Notes under the pieces: model-generated
The model's input: the letters and a program-made list of their open reading frames with translations, nothing else
What the model was told of the DNA's origin: nothing
Database searches by the model: none
Made by a program: the position numbers and the translations under genes
Shown: positions 26,553 through 35,819 of the stretch, one piece after another
Position numbering within the stretch: the stretch's first letter is position 1
How the letters are laid out: the number at the start of each line of letters is the position of its first letter
From: CBDBDZ01 sp965204215
GTDB lineage: Bacteria; Pseudomonadota; Gammaproteobacteria; Pseudomonadales; GM7GCV1
NCBI GenBank assembly: GCA_965204215.1
Contig: CBDBDZ010000009.1
Coordinates: 1 to 51,904, forward strand
Reading direction: 5' to 3'
Length of the DNA: 51,904 nt

Positions 26553-27031
26553 ATAATAACGACATACTACGGCGTTTGCGCTTTGCGTTTAAACTCTCAA
26601 ATAAACAAGCCTGTGAGTTGTTTAACACCGATCCCGCGTCCAGCGTAAAACTCAGTCAAGCGGATTTTTTAGCTCGCATCGCCAAAGAGCCTGATTTAAT
26701 CGTCTGTAGTGATGTTGAATTAGCGGCTTTTTTAGATGGCCTAATCGTACACAAACGCGGTTTGCGCGAATCAGTACCGGCTAAAACCAATGATGTTCGC
26801 TTATCAAAAAATGACATTCTAAAGAAACTCAGAATTGCCCTAGGTTATCGCGAGCAAGATATGTTGGCGATTCTCAAAGCAGGCGGCAGCGATTTATCTA
26901 AAAATGAACTCAGCGCCCTATTCAGAGCGCCTAGCCACAAAAACTATCGCCCTTGCGGTAATCAAGTGCTACGCAATTTTATCAAAGGGCTGACCGAGTC
27001 TTTAGCAAAAACCAACTCACCAAACTTTTAA
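26549..27031 (+). CDS. yehS: YehS family protein (DUF1456)
   Basis: 160 residues made of two repeats of about 70: NNDILRRLRFAFKLSNKQ with CSDVELAAFLDGLI, and KNDILKKLRIALGYREQDM with GNQVLRNFIKGL. This is the DUF1456 layout (E. coli YehS 156 residues). No function is known. The ATGA overlap with metW puts it in the methionine operon, which is not the usual place for this gene. Confidence 0.92.
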   Translation: MNNNDILRRLRFAFKLSNKQACELFNTDPASSVKLSQADFLARIAKEPDLIVCSDVELAAFLDGLIVHKRGLRESVPAKTNDVRLSKNDILKKLRIALGYREQDMLAILKAGGSDLSKNELSALFRAPSHKNYRPCGNQVLRNFIKGLTESLAKTNSPNF

Positions 27032-27037
27032 AAAACA

Positions 27038-27937
27038 ATGACTTCTATTATTTTACTCGATGGCGGCATGGGCCAAGAACTCATGGCACGCTCACCCAAT
27101 AGCCCAACGCAGTTATGGGCAACCCAAGTGATGATCGAACAACCCGAATTGGTACAAGCCGTGCATGAAGACTATTTCAAGGCAGGCGCGGATGTCGCCA
27201 CCACCAATTCTTACGCGATACATCGAGATCGCTTATCGCCCTTTGGGGTCGAAGAGCAATTTCTACCGCTGCATCTAGCGGCGTGTGATATTGCGAATCG
27301 TGCGCGTGATGCGGCTGGGCAAACCGATAGTATTATTGCTGGCGCGATGGGGCCTACTGGTGCTTCTTATCGCCCCGAACTGACCTTGGAAATTGACGAG
27401 GCGGCGGAAATTTACAGTGAAATAGCGCGTATTCAAGCACCGCACGTGGATTTGTTTTTACTCGAAACCATGTCCTCATTAAAACAAGCCGAAGGCGCGG
27501 CATTAGGCGCAAAAAGTGCCAACAAACCAGTGTGGTTGAGCGTGACAGTAGACGATGAAAATGGCAAGCTCTTACGCTCTGGCGAAAACGTAAGTGAGGT
27601 TTTGACGCTGGCAATCAATACCCACGTTGATGCGCTATTGATCAATTGCTCTACCCCTGAAGCAGTAGACAGCGCACTGCTAGCACTACAACAAACGCCA
27701 GAAAAAAGACCATCAAATTTACAACTGGGCGCGTATGCCAATGGCTTCACCAAAATCACCGATTCATTCAAACAAGACGGCGCAACCGTAGACGCACTCC
27801 AAGCACGCCAAGATTTAAGCCCAGACGCTTATTTAGAATTCAGTAAAAAATGGCACGCCTGCGCAGCCAACATCATCGGCGGTTGCTGCGAAGTCGGCCC
27901 AGCACACATTGCCAAACTCGCCGAGCATTATAAATAG
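27038..27937 (+). CDS. homocysteine S-methyltransferase family protein
   Basis: 299 residues. Betaine-homocysteine/MmuM-like TIM barrel: LLDGGMGQELMAR at the start, GADVATTNSYAIHRDRL, AGAMGPTGASYRP, LLETMSSLKQAE, LLINCSTPE with the first zinc Cys, and IIGGCCEVGPAHI with the CC pair. All three zinc ligands are present, so it should transfer a methyl group to homocysteine from S-methylmethionine or a similar donor. It follows yehS by 6 nt, closing an operon metX-metW-yehS-mmuM-like devoted to methionine supply. Confidence 0.9.
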   Translation: MTSIILLDGGMGQELMARSPNSPTQLWATQVMIEQPELVQAVHEDYFKAGADVATTNSYAIHRDRLSPFGVEEQFLPLHLAACDIANRARDAAGQTDSIIAGAMGPTGASYRPELTLEIDEAAEIYSEIARIQAPHVDLFLLETMSSLKQAEGAALGAKSANKPVWLSVTVDDENGKLLRSGENVSEVLTLAINTHVDALLINCSTPEAVDSALLALQQTPEKRPSNLQLGAYANGFTKITDSFKQDGATVDALQARQDLSPDAYLEFSKKWHACAANIIGGCCEVGPAHIAKLAEHYK

Positions 27938-27984
27938 GTCAACGATACTGCAATAGATAACCCAATAGATAGTGCAATAACTGA

Positions 27985-29460
27985 CTATATTTTATCTTCC
28001 CAAAATTTAGCATTTTTGATGCCTAGTTTTACGGGGTCAAAAGTGTATTCTTTCACACCTGCTTTGCGTTGTGCTTCGTAATCGCGTAATGCTTTGATGG
28101 CGGGTCTGCCGATTAGGAAAATAATTAAAATGCCGACAATGTTGATCCACGCCATCAAGCCTACGCCAATATCGCCCAAGCCCCATGCCAAACTTGCCTC
28201 TTTGACCGCGCCGTAAAACACTGCGCCCATAATCAAAAATTTCAGCGCTAAAACCGCGCCCGGTAAGCGTAAAGTGCGTTTGACGTAGACGATATTACTT
28301 TCAGCAATATAATAGTAAGCCAGCAAGGTTGTGAATGAGAAAAAGAACAGCGATGCGGCGACAAACGGATTGCCTAAGCCGGGCAGGACGCTTTCAACCG
28401 CTAATTGAGTAAAGGATGGTCCGTGGGCGGTGACATCGGCGGGTAGGTTTTGCACGATGAAGCCTGTTTCGATAGTGCCAACATTGTAAGTGCCGGTAAT
28501 GATAATCATAAACGCAGTCGCACTGCAGACAAACAAGGTGTCTACATAGATTGAAAACGATTGCACCAAGCCTTGTTGGGCTGGGTGTGATACTTCGGCG
28601 GCGGCGGCTACGTGTGGTGCAGTGCCTTGCCCTGCTTCGTTGGAGTACACGCCGCGTTTCACGCCCCAACCAATTGCCGCGCCTGCACCTGCCATGGGAG
28701 TAAATGCGTCACCGACAATCAAGCTGATAATGGCGGGGACTTGTTCATAATTGAGCGCCACAATAGTGCAAGCGGTAATCAAATATGCCAATGCCATGAA
28801 TGGCACGATGACTTGGGTCACATTGGCGATGCGTTTCACGCCACCAAAAATAATGCCACCCAACAATGCCATCACCACCAAGCCAGTGCCCATTTTGATG
28901 ACACTTAATTCGCCCATAAAGGTATTCATCAACACGTCTTGACCATAAACGTGGGTAATGGCGGTGCTAATCGCATTGGATTGCACGGTGGGTAATAACA
29001 CGCCACAAGCCACAATAGTGGTAATCGCAAATATCCATGCGTACCATTTTTGCCCAGTGGTTTTTTCCAAATAATACGCAGGACCACCACGATACTCGCC
29101 GTCTTGCACTTCTTTGTAGATTTGTGCGAGGGTGGCTTCAATACAGGCAGTGGCTGCACCAAACAAAGCGACCACCCACATCCAAAACACCGCCCCTGGA
29201 CCACCGATGCCGATGGCGGCGGCGACTCCAGCAATATTACCCGTACCGACGCGCCCTGATAAAGACACCGCGAGCGCTTGAAAGGGAGAAATACCTTTGC
29301 CCGAATCTCTGCCCGACACTAACAAGCGCAACATTTCTTTAAGTAAGCGAATTTGCACAAAGCGGGTATGAAAGGTGTAGAAAATGCCTGCCGCTAAACA
29401 CAAATAAATGAGCGCAGGACTCCAAATAAGGCTATTAGCGAAATCAACGAATGCTTGCAT
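27985..29460 (-). CDS. sodium:alanine/glycine symporter (AGCS family)
   Basis: 491 residues with about 11 membrane helices. AGCS signatures: QIRLLKEMLRLL, FQALAVSLSGRVGTGNIAGVA, GPGAVFWMWVVALFGAAT, GGPAYYLEK, and GWGVKRGVYSNEAGQGTAPH. It takes up small neutral amino acids with Na+ at the inner membrane. It is convergent with the methionine operon and divergent from the antiporter gene. Confidence 0.94.
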   Translation of the reverse strand: MQAFVDFANSLIWSPALIYLCLAAGIFYTFHTRFVQIRLLKEMLRLLVSGRDSGKGISPFQALAVSLSGRVGTGNIAGVAAAIGIGGPGAVFWMWVVALFGAATACIEATLAQIYKEVQDGEYRGGPAYYLEKTTGQKWYAWIFAITTIVACGVLLPTVQSNAISTAITHVYGQDVLMNTFMGELSVIKMGTGLVVMALLGGIIFGGVKRIANVTQVIVPFMALAYLITACTIVALNYEQVPAIISLIVGDAFTPMAGAGAAIGWGVKRGVYSNEAGQGTAPHVAAAAEVSHPAQQGLVQSFSIYVDTLFVCSATAFMIIITGTYNVGTIETGFIVQNLPADVTAHGPSFTQLAVESVLPGLGNPFVAASLFFFSFTTLLAYYYIAESNIVYVKRTLRLPGAVLALKFLIMGAVFYGAVKEASLAWGLGDIGVGLMAWINIVGILIIFLIGRPAIKALRDYEAQRKAGVKEYTFDPVKLGIKNAKFWEDKI

Positions 29461-29691
29461 GGGTTTTACCGTAATAAATTTAATGTGGCGTTAGCATAAC
29501 TCGTGAGCGAATAAAAATGTTTAAAATAAACTAATTTTTGCTTGAAACACCCGCCGATTAGCGATTAATTGGCAATTTCGTCTCTATTAAGATTATTTCT
29601 AGTCACTTTTATTTCACCTACTAGTTATGTTGAGGCGGTAAATGCTTTATATTTAACTGCCTCGAAAATGCCTAACCATTGCGGACTCCAC

Positions 29692-31173
29692 ATGCCAAAC
29701 GACACCATAAATAATTCTCAAACCATGCCGCTCGCCTTGGCGTTATTACCAATCGTCGTATTGATTGGCGCATTGTGCTGGAATGTCATTTTTGTTTATG
29801 GCGACGATGCCCTAAGCGGATCATCACAAATGATTATTTTGTTAGTGACCGGTTTTGCCGCCGCCATTGGTATGCTGCGCGGCGTTACTTGGCAAGTGCA
29901 GCAAAAAAACATCATAGAAACCATTGGCGCTGCCATGCCAGCGGTGTTGATTCTGCTCTTGGTGGGCGCCTTAGCCAGTATCTGGTTGTTATGCGGCACC
30001 GTGCCATTACTGGTGTATTACGGAGTTAAGCTATTAAATCCGACCATTTTCTTGCCAGCTTGCGTAATCGCGTGTGCGCTCACCTCGCTCATCAGCGGTA
30101 GCTCTTGGTCCACCGCCGCCACTATTGGGGTGGCGATGGTGGCGGTGGGTCGCGCACTGGAAATTCCAGACGGCATGATTGGTGGCGCAATCATCTCTGG
30201 CTCGTACTTCGGCGACAAGGTATCACCACTATCAGACACCACCAATTTAGCCGCAGGGGTGACTGAAACACCTCTTTTTGAACACATTCGCTACCTCAGT
30301 TATACCACCGTGCCTGCCATTCTTATCAGCCTAGTATTATTTGCCATATTAGGGCTTAACCTAGAAACCAGCAACACTGCGGTGGACGTGGATCATGTGC
30401 TTAACGCGATTGATGAGCGTTTCAACATCACTCTATGGCTGCTATTGCCAGCCATCATTACCCTTGGTCTGATTGTGAAAAAAGTCAATGCGATTCCTGC
30501 GCTGTTTGTGGGTATTTTGGTGGGCATTGTGTTTGCGGTGATTTTTCAAGGTGAACTGATTGCTGATTTAGTGGCACAATTGAACAACGCCAAGCAGCCC
30601 TACTATCGTATTATCATGGGTACTTTATTTACAGGTGTGTCGATTGACACCTCCAACGTCATACTCAATGAGCTGTTCAGTGCTAATGGTATGCAGGGCA
30701 TGCTCAACACCGTGTGGTTAATTTTGGCGGCAATGGCGTTTGGCGGTGTGATGGAAGCCTCAGGCATGTTGCAACGCATCATGGCATCGGTGAAATCTTT
30801 AGCCACTAATTTTTTCAGCCTGATTGCTTGCACCACTGGCACCTGTTTAATTACCAACGTCAGCACCTCCGACCAGTATATTTCAGTGGCACTACCGGGG
30901 CGCATGTACGCGGGGCTGTATAAAGAAATGGGCTATGCGCCTGAGAACCTAAGTCGCACCCTCGAAGACACGGGCACGGTGACTTCGGTATTAATTCCGT
31001 GGAACACCTGCGGTGCCTACCACGCTGCGGTGCTGAGTATTGGCACACTCACTTATCTGCCGTACTGCTTTTTTAATTTGATTAGCCCGTTGATGACACT
31101 CCTATTTGCATGGGCAATGATTAAAATCAAACGCCTAGACGATAAAACGCCCAATCATCAAGTCACCGCCTAG
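29692..31173 (+). CDS. nhaC: NhaC family Na+/H+ antiporter
   Basis: 493 residues from the ATG at 29692, chosen because the first helix follows after about 10 residues as in other NhaC proteins; an ATG at 29668 is possible and an upstream TTG would add a non-homologous tail. About 11-12 helices. Characteristic blocks are TSLISGSSWSTAATIG, GGAIISGSYFGDKVSPLSDTTN (ion pathway Asp) and ITNVSTSDQYISVALPGRMY, then TVLIPWNTCGAY. It exchanges Na+ for H+; it could also be a malate/Na-lactate antiporter of the same superfamily. The divergent AGCS symporter suggests sodium cycling. Confidence 0.88.
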   Translation: MPNDTINNSQTMPLALALLPIVVLIGALCWNVIFVYGDDALSGSSQMIILLVTGFAAAIGMLRGVTWQVQQKNIIETIGAAMPAVLILLLVGALASIWLLCGTVPLLVYYGVKLLNPTIFLPACVIACALTSLISGSSWSTAATIGVAMVAVGRALEIPDGMIGGAIISGSYFGDKVSPLSDTTNLAAGVTETPLFEHIRYLSYTTVPAILISLVLFAILGLNLETSNTAVDVDHVLNAIDERFNITLWLLLPAIITLGLIVKKVNAIPALFVGILVGIVFAVIFQGELIADLVAQLNNAKQPYYRIIMGTLFTGVSIDTSNVILNELFSANGMQGMLNTVWLILAAMAFGGVMEASGMLQRIMASVKSLATNFFSLIACTTGTCLITNVSTSDQYISVALPGRMYAGLYKEMGYAPENLSRTLEDTGTVTSVLIPWNTCGAYHAAVLSIGTLTYLPYCFFNLISPLMTLLFAWAMIKIKRLDDKTPNHQVTA

Positions 31174-31215
31174 CGGATAAAGGCTAGCGCTATTAGAAAA
31201 CCTGCGGCAATACCA

Positions 31216-32094
31216 ATGAAAAGTAAACTACAAATCAATTTATGTTTATTGCTGATTGCCTTTATCTGGGGAGTCGGCTTTGTGCCACAACGCCTTGGCA
31301 TGGAAACCCTAGGCCCAAGCGCTTTTAATGCCCTGCGATTTATCATTGGCGCAATCACCTTGATGCCTATTTTGCTTTTATTCAAATCCGTTACTTGGCA
31401 AAACATTAAACAAGGCATACCCATCAGCCTAGTGTTAGGCACTCTATTATTCTTGGCGGCCGTGTTACAACAATCATCCATTCAATACACCAGCATCGCC
31501 AACGTCGCCTTTATCACTGGAATGCAAATGATTTTTGTTCCGATAATCGGCTATTTCATTGGTTATCGTTACACCACGATTCTCTGGTTAGGCGGCACAA
31601 CCGCGCTACTAGGCTTATATCTAATGACAGGTTCAAGCACCGAAATCTCAATTAAAGGAGATTTGCTAGCATTGCTCGGTGCTTTATTCTTCGCGATTCA
31701 CCTACTCGTTTTGGCGAAAAAAGCCGCCCACCACAACCAACTAGCCCTAGCCTTTATACAATTTCTCGTTTGTGGCTCACTCAGCGCACTGGTCGCATTG
31801 GGTTATGAAGATAGACTAATCCCCAACAATTTTGATGGGCTATTTTGGCCAATGGTCAACGGCGTATTTGTGGTCGGCATCGCCTACACCCTACAAGTGG
31901 TGGTAATGGAAGTCGCCGAACCGTTTAACGCTGGCTTGATTTTCTCACTCGAAGCCGTGTTCGGCGCATTAGCAGGCTATTGGGTTTTTACCGAAGTATT
32001 AAATATAGCTGGGATAATCGGCGCAATATTAATGTTAACTGGCTGCTTACTAGCACAACTACCCAGCGCACAACGCCCAAGAGTGCTGTCGTGA
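31216..32094 (+). CDS. EamA/DMT family transporter
   Basis: 292 residues with ten hydrophobic segments in two EamA halves. WGVGFVPQRLGMETLGPSAFNALRF at the start (read as two parts, WGVGFVPQRL and GPSAFNALRFIIGA) and IFSLEAVFGALAGYWVFTE in the second half are typical of the drug/metabolite transporter superfamily. The substrate is unknown. It begins 42 nt after the antiporter stop on the same strand. Confidence 0.88.
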   Translation: MKSKLQINLCLLLIAFIWGVGFVPQRLGMETLGPSAFNALRFIIGAITLMPILLLFKSVTWQNIKQGIPISLVLGTLLFLAAVLQQSSIQYTSIANVAFITGMQMIFVPIIGYFIGYRYTTILWLGGTTALLGLYLMTGSSTEISIKGDLLALLGALFFAIHLLVLAKKAAHHNQLALAFIQFLVCGSLSALVALGYEDRLIPNNFDGLFWPMVNGVFVVGIAYTLQVVVMEVAEPFNAGLIFSLEAVFGALAGYWVFTEVLNIAGIIGAILMLTGCLLAQLPSAQRPRVLS

Positions 32095-32180
32095 AAAGCC
32101 TTTAGCGGTGTTATGAAAAGCCTTTATAAAAAGCCTTTAGCGGGTGTTATAAAAAGCCTTTAGCGGGTGTTATAAAAAGC
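32095..32180 (+). repeat. short tandem repeat, 23-bp unit
   Basis: Between the EamA gene stop and the DUF2333 stop the sequence AAAAAGCCTTTAGCGGGTG plus TTAT repeats: two perfect tandem copies, a third shortened and a fourth with one G missing. It sits at a convergent gene end. It has no clear hairpin; slippage is the likely origin. Confidence 0.75.
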
Positions 32181-32181
32181 A

Positions 32182-33140
32182 CTAACCATCCGCCAACAAA
32201 CGACGCAAATCCGCAATCGCCGAATTAGCCCGGCCAATATAAGAACTCATCACCAGCGAATGATTCGCCAACATCCCCATGCCACTGCCGTTGAGAATCA
32301 TAAAACTGCGCACAGGTTGCTGAGTGGATTGCAATTCTTGAATAATCTGACGAACGCTCGGCAAAGCGTTTTTATCCTCCAACACCGGTGCAAAATCAAG
32401 CTCAACCGCTTTCAGATAATGCAACAACGCCCATGCCGTACCACGCGCCTCATAAAAATTATCATCAATCTGCAACCACGGCGTTTTAGACAGCACCACC
32501 GCATCCGTGGCAGTGGATTGCTGCGCATTCGCATCACCCGCTAAATCAGTGTTGACCCGCACTTGCGGACGCGCCTGACTCAAACGCTGCGACAAAGACC
32601 CCAAACGCTTTTCTACCTGACTCAACCACTCGTTTAAATTATCAGCACGCGCATAAAACTGCGCATCTTGCGTTGCAGGATCTTGCAAACTCTCCAAGTA
32701 TTGAGTAAGCGCATCCGCGCCTTCTTGATACTCACCCTCAGCGGATGGAAACAACCACGCATCACTATCAACATTCAACTTAGGCTCAGCAATTTCTAAA
32801 TGCACATTCGCCACCGACTGCGTCTGCGAACGGCTATAATCATTACGCAACACCTTGGCAAGATCACGCACCTGCTGCAACACACCAAACTCCCAATTAG
32901 CAATATTATCAATCCACACCCCAGGCGGAGCAACGTCATTAGAAATATACCCACCCGGTTTATCCAACAAGGTTTCAATGGTCTTCAACAACATAGACGT
33001 AGTCGCCACCCCCACCACCGCAGGCTGTTCAAGACTGGATACAGGCGCACAAAATCAGGCTCATCACTCCAATACCAACCCAACAACAGCAATAACAATA
33101 AAGCAACTAAAACAGCAATAACCGCAGGATGACGCAGCAT
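32182..33140 (-). pseudogene. DUF2333 family protein, apparent frameshift
   Basis: The C-terminal 270 or so residues in one frame are a clear DUF2333 protein: LLDKPGGYISNDVAPPG, NWEFGVLQQVRDLAKVLR, FYARADNLNEWL, LGSLSQRLS, WLQIDDNFYEARGTAWAL. The expected N-terminus, a membrane anchor (RHPAVIAVLVALLLLLLLGW followed by SDEPDFV), is in another frame starting at ATG 33140. In the main frame the sequence EQPAVVGVATT joins upstream to a stop at about 33055-33057. The frame change lies between about 33025 and 33055. Either the gene is broken in this strain or one base is wrong in the sequence. The function of the family is unknown; it is an inner-membrane-anchored periplasmic protein. Confidence 0.8.
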
Positions 33141-33358
33141 TCGATTCTCTCTAAACAATAAAATAAAACCCAGCATAACGCGCTAGTGAAAATAAAAACA
33201 GTCTTGTATAGCCACTTTAGCAACTCTACGCCGACTTATTTACGCAACTAAAATATTACACTCCATAATATTCTAATACTTTGAGCCACACCAACAAAGA
33301 ACAGAAACAAAAGTATAATCACAATAGTAAGACACGATGAAATAGTGATAATGATGCT

Positions 33359-34351
33359 ATGAAAACGATGAGACATGTTCAGACTTGGCTACTGATAACA
33401 CTGTTAACGCTATCGGCCAATGGCGATGTCTGGGGCAAACGACTAGAGACTAACTGGAATGGCAAGGAGGTAAGGGAGAGTCAAACCCAAGGTAACCAAC
33501 GCGGCTACACAGACCATGAACACCTAGATAGCATTGGTCTAATACACATGAACGGGCGAGTCTATGACCCCAAATTGGCACGTTTCATCAGCCCCGACCC
33601 TTACATACAAGACCCTTACAACACGCAAAGCTTTAATCGTTATAGCTATGTTTGGAACAATCCACTAAGACACACTGACCCAACGGGTGAATTTATACCG
33701 CTGATAATTGCAGGCATTAAAATAGCCGGCCTCGCGTATGGCGTTTACGAAGCCGCTGAAGTTGCACGTGGTATCGCCACAGGCGAAATAACAGGTCAAG
33801 AAGCGGTAACGGGTGCGGTGATAACAGCAGGCATTGGTGTTGTAGGAGGTGCGATAGTTAAATTGGCGAATAAAGTAACTCCTCCAGTAGTTGAAGAACA
33901 AATAAAAGATGTTGTTGATAAAGCACTGAGAAAAAACACGGATGCTCAGCAAAACCTGAGTGATAGCGGCACGCCACTTAAAAAAGAGCAAGGGGGAGGC
34001 GGTAACAATACTGTGGTGGCTAGTGATGTAAGTAATGATGCCACAAAGGAGACAAGGGTCTTTCATAGAAGAAATGATCCAATAGAAAATATTGAGAAAA
34101 TTAAGGAATCGGGTGAACTGAGAGGAAATCCACCTACCAATGTGTTTGCAAGTGATATTCCTAAAGTGCAAGCATTTGATGGGCCATTGTCTCCAGGACA
34201 AAAAGGATTTGAATTTACCACTCCGTCAATTCCAGATAAGGGTAGTGTCCCAGGTAGGCCAGACTTTAGTGGAAATAATTTTAATCCAACGGTAGAGACT
34301 AGAAATGGCCAAGCTGTTATTAAGTGTACAGTTACAAAGGTTTTCTGTTGA
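33359..34351 (+). CDS. orphan RHS-core toxin, cassette 1 (ADP-ribosyltransferase-like tip)
   Basis: 330 residues. 1-26 is a Sec signal peptide (HVQTWLLITLLTLSANG core). 48-110 is the last RHS-core motif: RGYTDHEHLDSIGLIHMNGR, then DPKLARFISPDP, SFNRYSYVWNNPL and TDPTG. 111-200 is a hydrophobic, Gly/Ala-rich pre-toxin region with a likely membrane helix. The junction ATK is at 228-230. The 100-residue tip (RVFHRRN, SGELRG, VFASDIPKVQAFDGPL, GFEFTTP) has the spacing of small ADP-ribosyltransferase toxins; this is a weak pattern match. Normal RHS proteins are over 1,000 residues with a shell enclosing the toxin; that shell is absent. The linker before ATK (SGTPLKKEQGGGG) differs from the other copies. 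There is no symE upstream. Confidence 0.87.
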   Translation: MKTMRHVQTWLLITLLTLSANGDVWGKRLETNWNGKEVRESQTQGNQRGYTDHEHLDSIGLIHMNGRVYDPKLARFISPDPYIQDPYNTQSFNRYSYVWNNPLRHTDPTGEFIPLIIAGIKIAGLAYGVYEAAEVARGIATGEITGQEAVTGAVITAGIGVVGGAIVKLANKVTPPVVEEQIKDVVDKALRKNTDAQQNLSDSGTPLKKEQGGGGNNTVVASDVSNDATKETRVFHRRNDPIENIEKIKESGELRGNPPTNVFASDIPKVQAFDGPLSPGQKGFEFTTPSIPDKGSVPGRPDFSGNNFNPTVETRNGQAVIKCTVTKVFC

Positions 34352-34680
34352 TGAGCACAAAAATATTTGAAGGTGAAAAATGGTCTGGTCAAACAGGCCC
34401 AGTAGATTGTTTTGGGAAAGCAACTATAGGCTATGATTCAATAATTGATGCTCTCGGAGAAGAGCACTTTATTGAGTTAGACCCGTCCAGAACTGCTTCG
34501 GGTACTGAGAGGTTTTGGGCCTATAAAGTTGAAGTAGATACAGCTCTAGTTTTTTTATATAGCGATGTTGTTGAAACTTTATATGTTGGTAGTAATAAGG
34601 TTTTAGAAAATCCGCTGAGCTTAATTGAAGATAGTTTGGGAATAATTTTAGAAAAGACGCACGGAAGGCTATTTAATTAA
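34351..34680 (+). CDS. putative immunity protein, cassette 1
   Basis: 109 residues, acidic, no signal peptide. The ATG overlaps the toxin stop by one base (TGATG), which decides this start over a longer in-frame one inside the toxin gene. The family is not recognised. Position and overlap make it the cognate antidote, acting in the cytoplasm. Confidence 0.8.
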   Translation: MSTKIFEGEKWSGQTGPVDCFGKATIGYDSIIDALGEEHFIELDPSRTASGTERFWAYKVEVDTALVFLYSDVVETLYVGSNKVLENPLSLIEDSLGIILEKTHGRLFN

Positions 34681-34752
34681 AGTCAAACTAATTAGCTGGA
34701 AACTGATCAGTAGGCGGGTCACTCAATGAGCGCCCGCCGAATGGTTTGCAGT

Positions 34753-34884
34753 TCATGGATAACGGCTTGCCCTTGATCGTGTAACCATTGCTTGCCGTCC
34801 AGCTCTTCCTCGTAGCTTAACCTTTAGCTGTCGATGCGATGCCGTAGAAAAGCCATTAGCTGAAGCAGTATTCACCTTAGTCAT
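34753..34884 (-). pseudogene. truncated symE-like gene, cassette 2
   Basis: The first 23 codons match the other symE copies (MTKVNTASANG... HRQLKVK), then the sequence leaves the family and stops after 43 codons. Beyond the break, another frame stays open to a TGA at 34719-34721 and reads like real protein (EEELDGKQWLHDQGQAV). So the symE 3' part was replaced by foreign DNA or joined to it by recombination. Confidence 0.7.
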
Positions 34885-34988
34885 AGCAACTTCTTGTGCA
34901 GACTGTTGTGATTAGCTGAGCTCTGACACCTCGAAACTATAAACGCCCTGCTAATGACAAGACACGATGAAATAGTGATAATGATGCT

Positions 34989-35819
34989 ATGAAAACGATG
35001 AGGTATATTCCGATTTGGCTACTGATAACACTGTTAACGCTATCGGCCAATGGCGATGTCTGGGGCAAACGACTAGAGACTAACTGGAATGGCAGCGAGG
35101 TAAGCGAGAGTCAAACCCAAGGCAACCAACGCGGCTACACAGACCATGAACACCTAGATAGCATTGGTCTAATACACATGAACGGGCGAGTTTACGAAGC
35201 CGCTGAAGTTGCACGTGGTATCGCCACAGGCGAAATAACAGGTCAAGAAGCGGTAACGGGTGCAGTGATAACAGCAGGCCTCAACCTAGTAGGAGGCGCG
35301 GCCTTTAAAACCGTGAATAAAGTAACTCCTCCAGTAGTTAAAGAACAAATAAAAGATGTTGTTGATAAAGCACTGAGAAAAAACACGGATGCTCAGCAAA
35401 ACCTGAGTGATAAACCTACAAGAACTGCGGATGCGCCAGACGGACGGGGGGGAAATAATGATGTTGAGGTGAATGATAATGTAAATGGTGATGCCACAAA
35501 GGGTGTAGTCGCAAACGGAAGAAGGGGAAGAGCATCTGAAGCTAGAGTCTTGGATGATCTAGGATTGCCGAAAAATAACACTAAGGTAAGTACGGCTGAA
35601 GGAAATTCTATTCCTGACGCGCTAACAAGTACGAAGTCCATTGAAATTAAGGATTGCATCAGTGTTTCCTGTACAAGACAAATTAGGATTCAGACTCAAG
35701 CTGCTAGAAATTCAGGACGAGAATCAATTTTGGTGTCGGGTAAAAATACGAATGTTAATCAAAACACTAGAGATGCATTTGATCGAATCATTCGGAGAGA
35801 TGACTTAGGGCCACAATAA
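34989..35819 (+). CDS. orphan RHS-type toxin lacking the core, cassette 2 (PD-(D/E)XK nuclease-like tip)
   Basis: 276 residues. It has the same signal peptide and first part as cassette 1, but 61 codons are deleted in frame between two Val-Tyr pairs, so GRVY joins directly to EAAEVARG and the RHS core DPKLARF...TDPTG is gone. The pre-toxin region is a second version (GLNLVGGAAFKTVNK). ATK is at 169-171. The tip has E184, D210 in IPDALT, and E219-x-K221 in SIEIKD, then QIRIQTQAARNSG: the arrangement of Tox-REase-7-type nucleases, which cut DNA. A G7 tract lies in the linker just before the junction. Confidence 0.85.
   Translation: MKTMRYIPIWLLITLLTLSANGDVWGKRLETNWNGSEVSESQTQGNQRGYTDHEHLDSIGLIHMNGRVYEAAEVARGIATGEITGQEAVTGAVITAGLNLVGGAAFKTVNKVTPPVVKEQIKDVVDKALRKNTDAQQNLSDKPTRTADAPDGRGGNNDVEVNDNVNGDATKGVVANGRRGRASEARVLDDLGLPKNNTKVSTAEGNSIPDALTSTKSIEIKDCISVSCTRQIRIQTQAARNSGRESILVSGKNTNVNQNTRDAFDRIIRRDDLGPQ

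Noticed and set aside
32095..32180. CRISPR-like repeats near 32100
   Set aside because: The repeats are directly tandem with no spacers and no cas genes; a simple 23-bp tandem repeat explains them.
33665..34201. Long minus-strand frames antisense to the RHS constant region, repeated in each copy
   Set aside because: They recur only because the plus-strand sequence is repeated; their translations are Cys/Tyr-rich without domain, and they have no ribosome binding sites.
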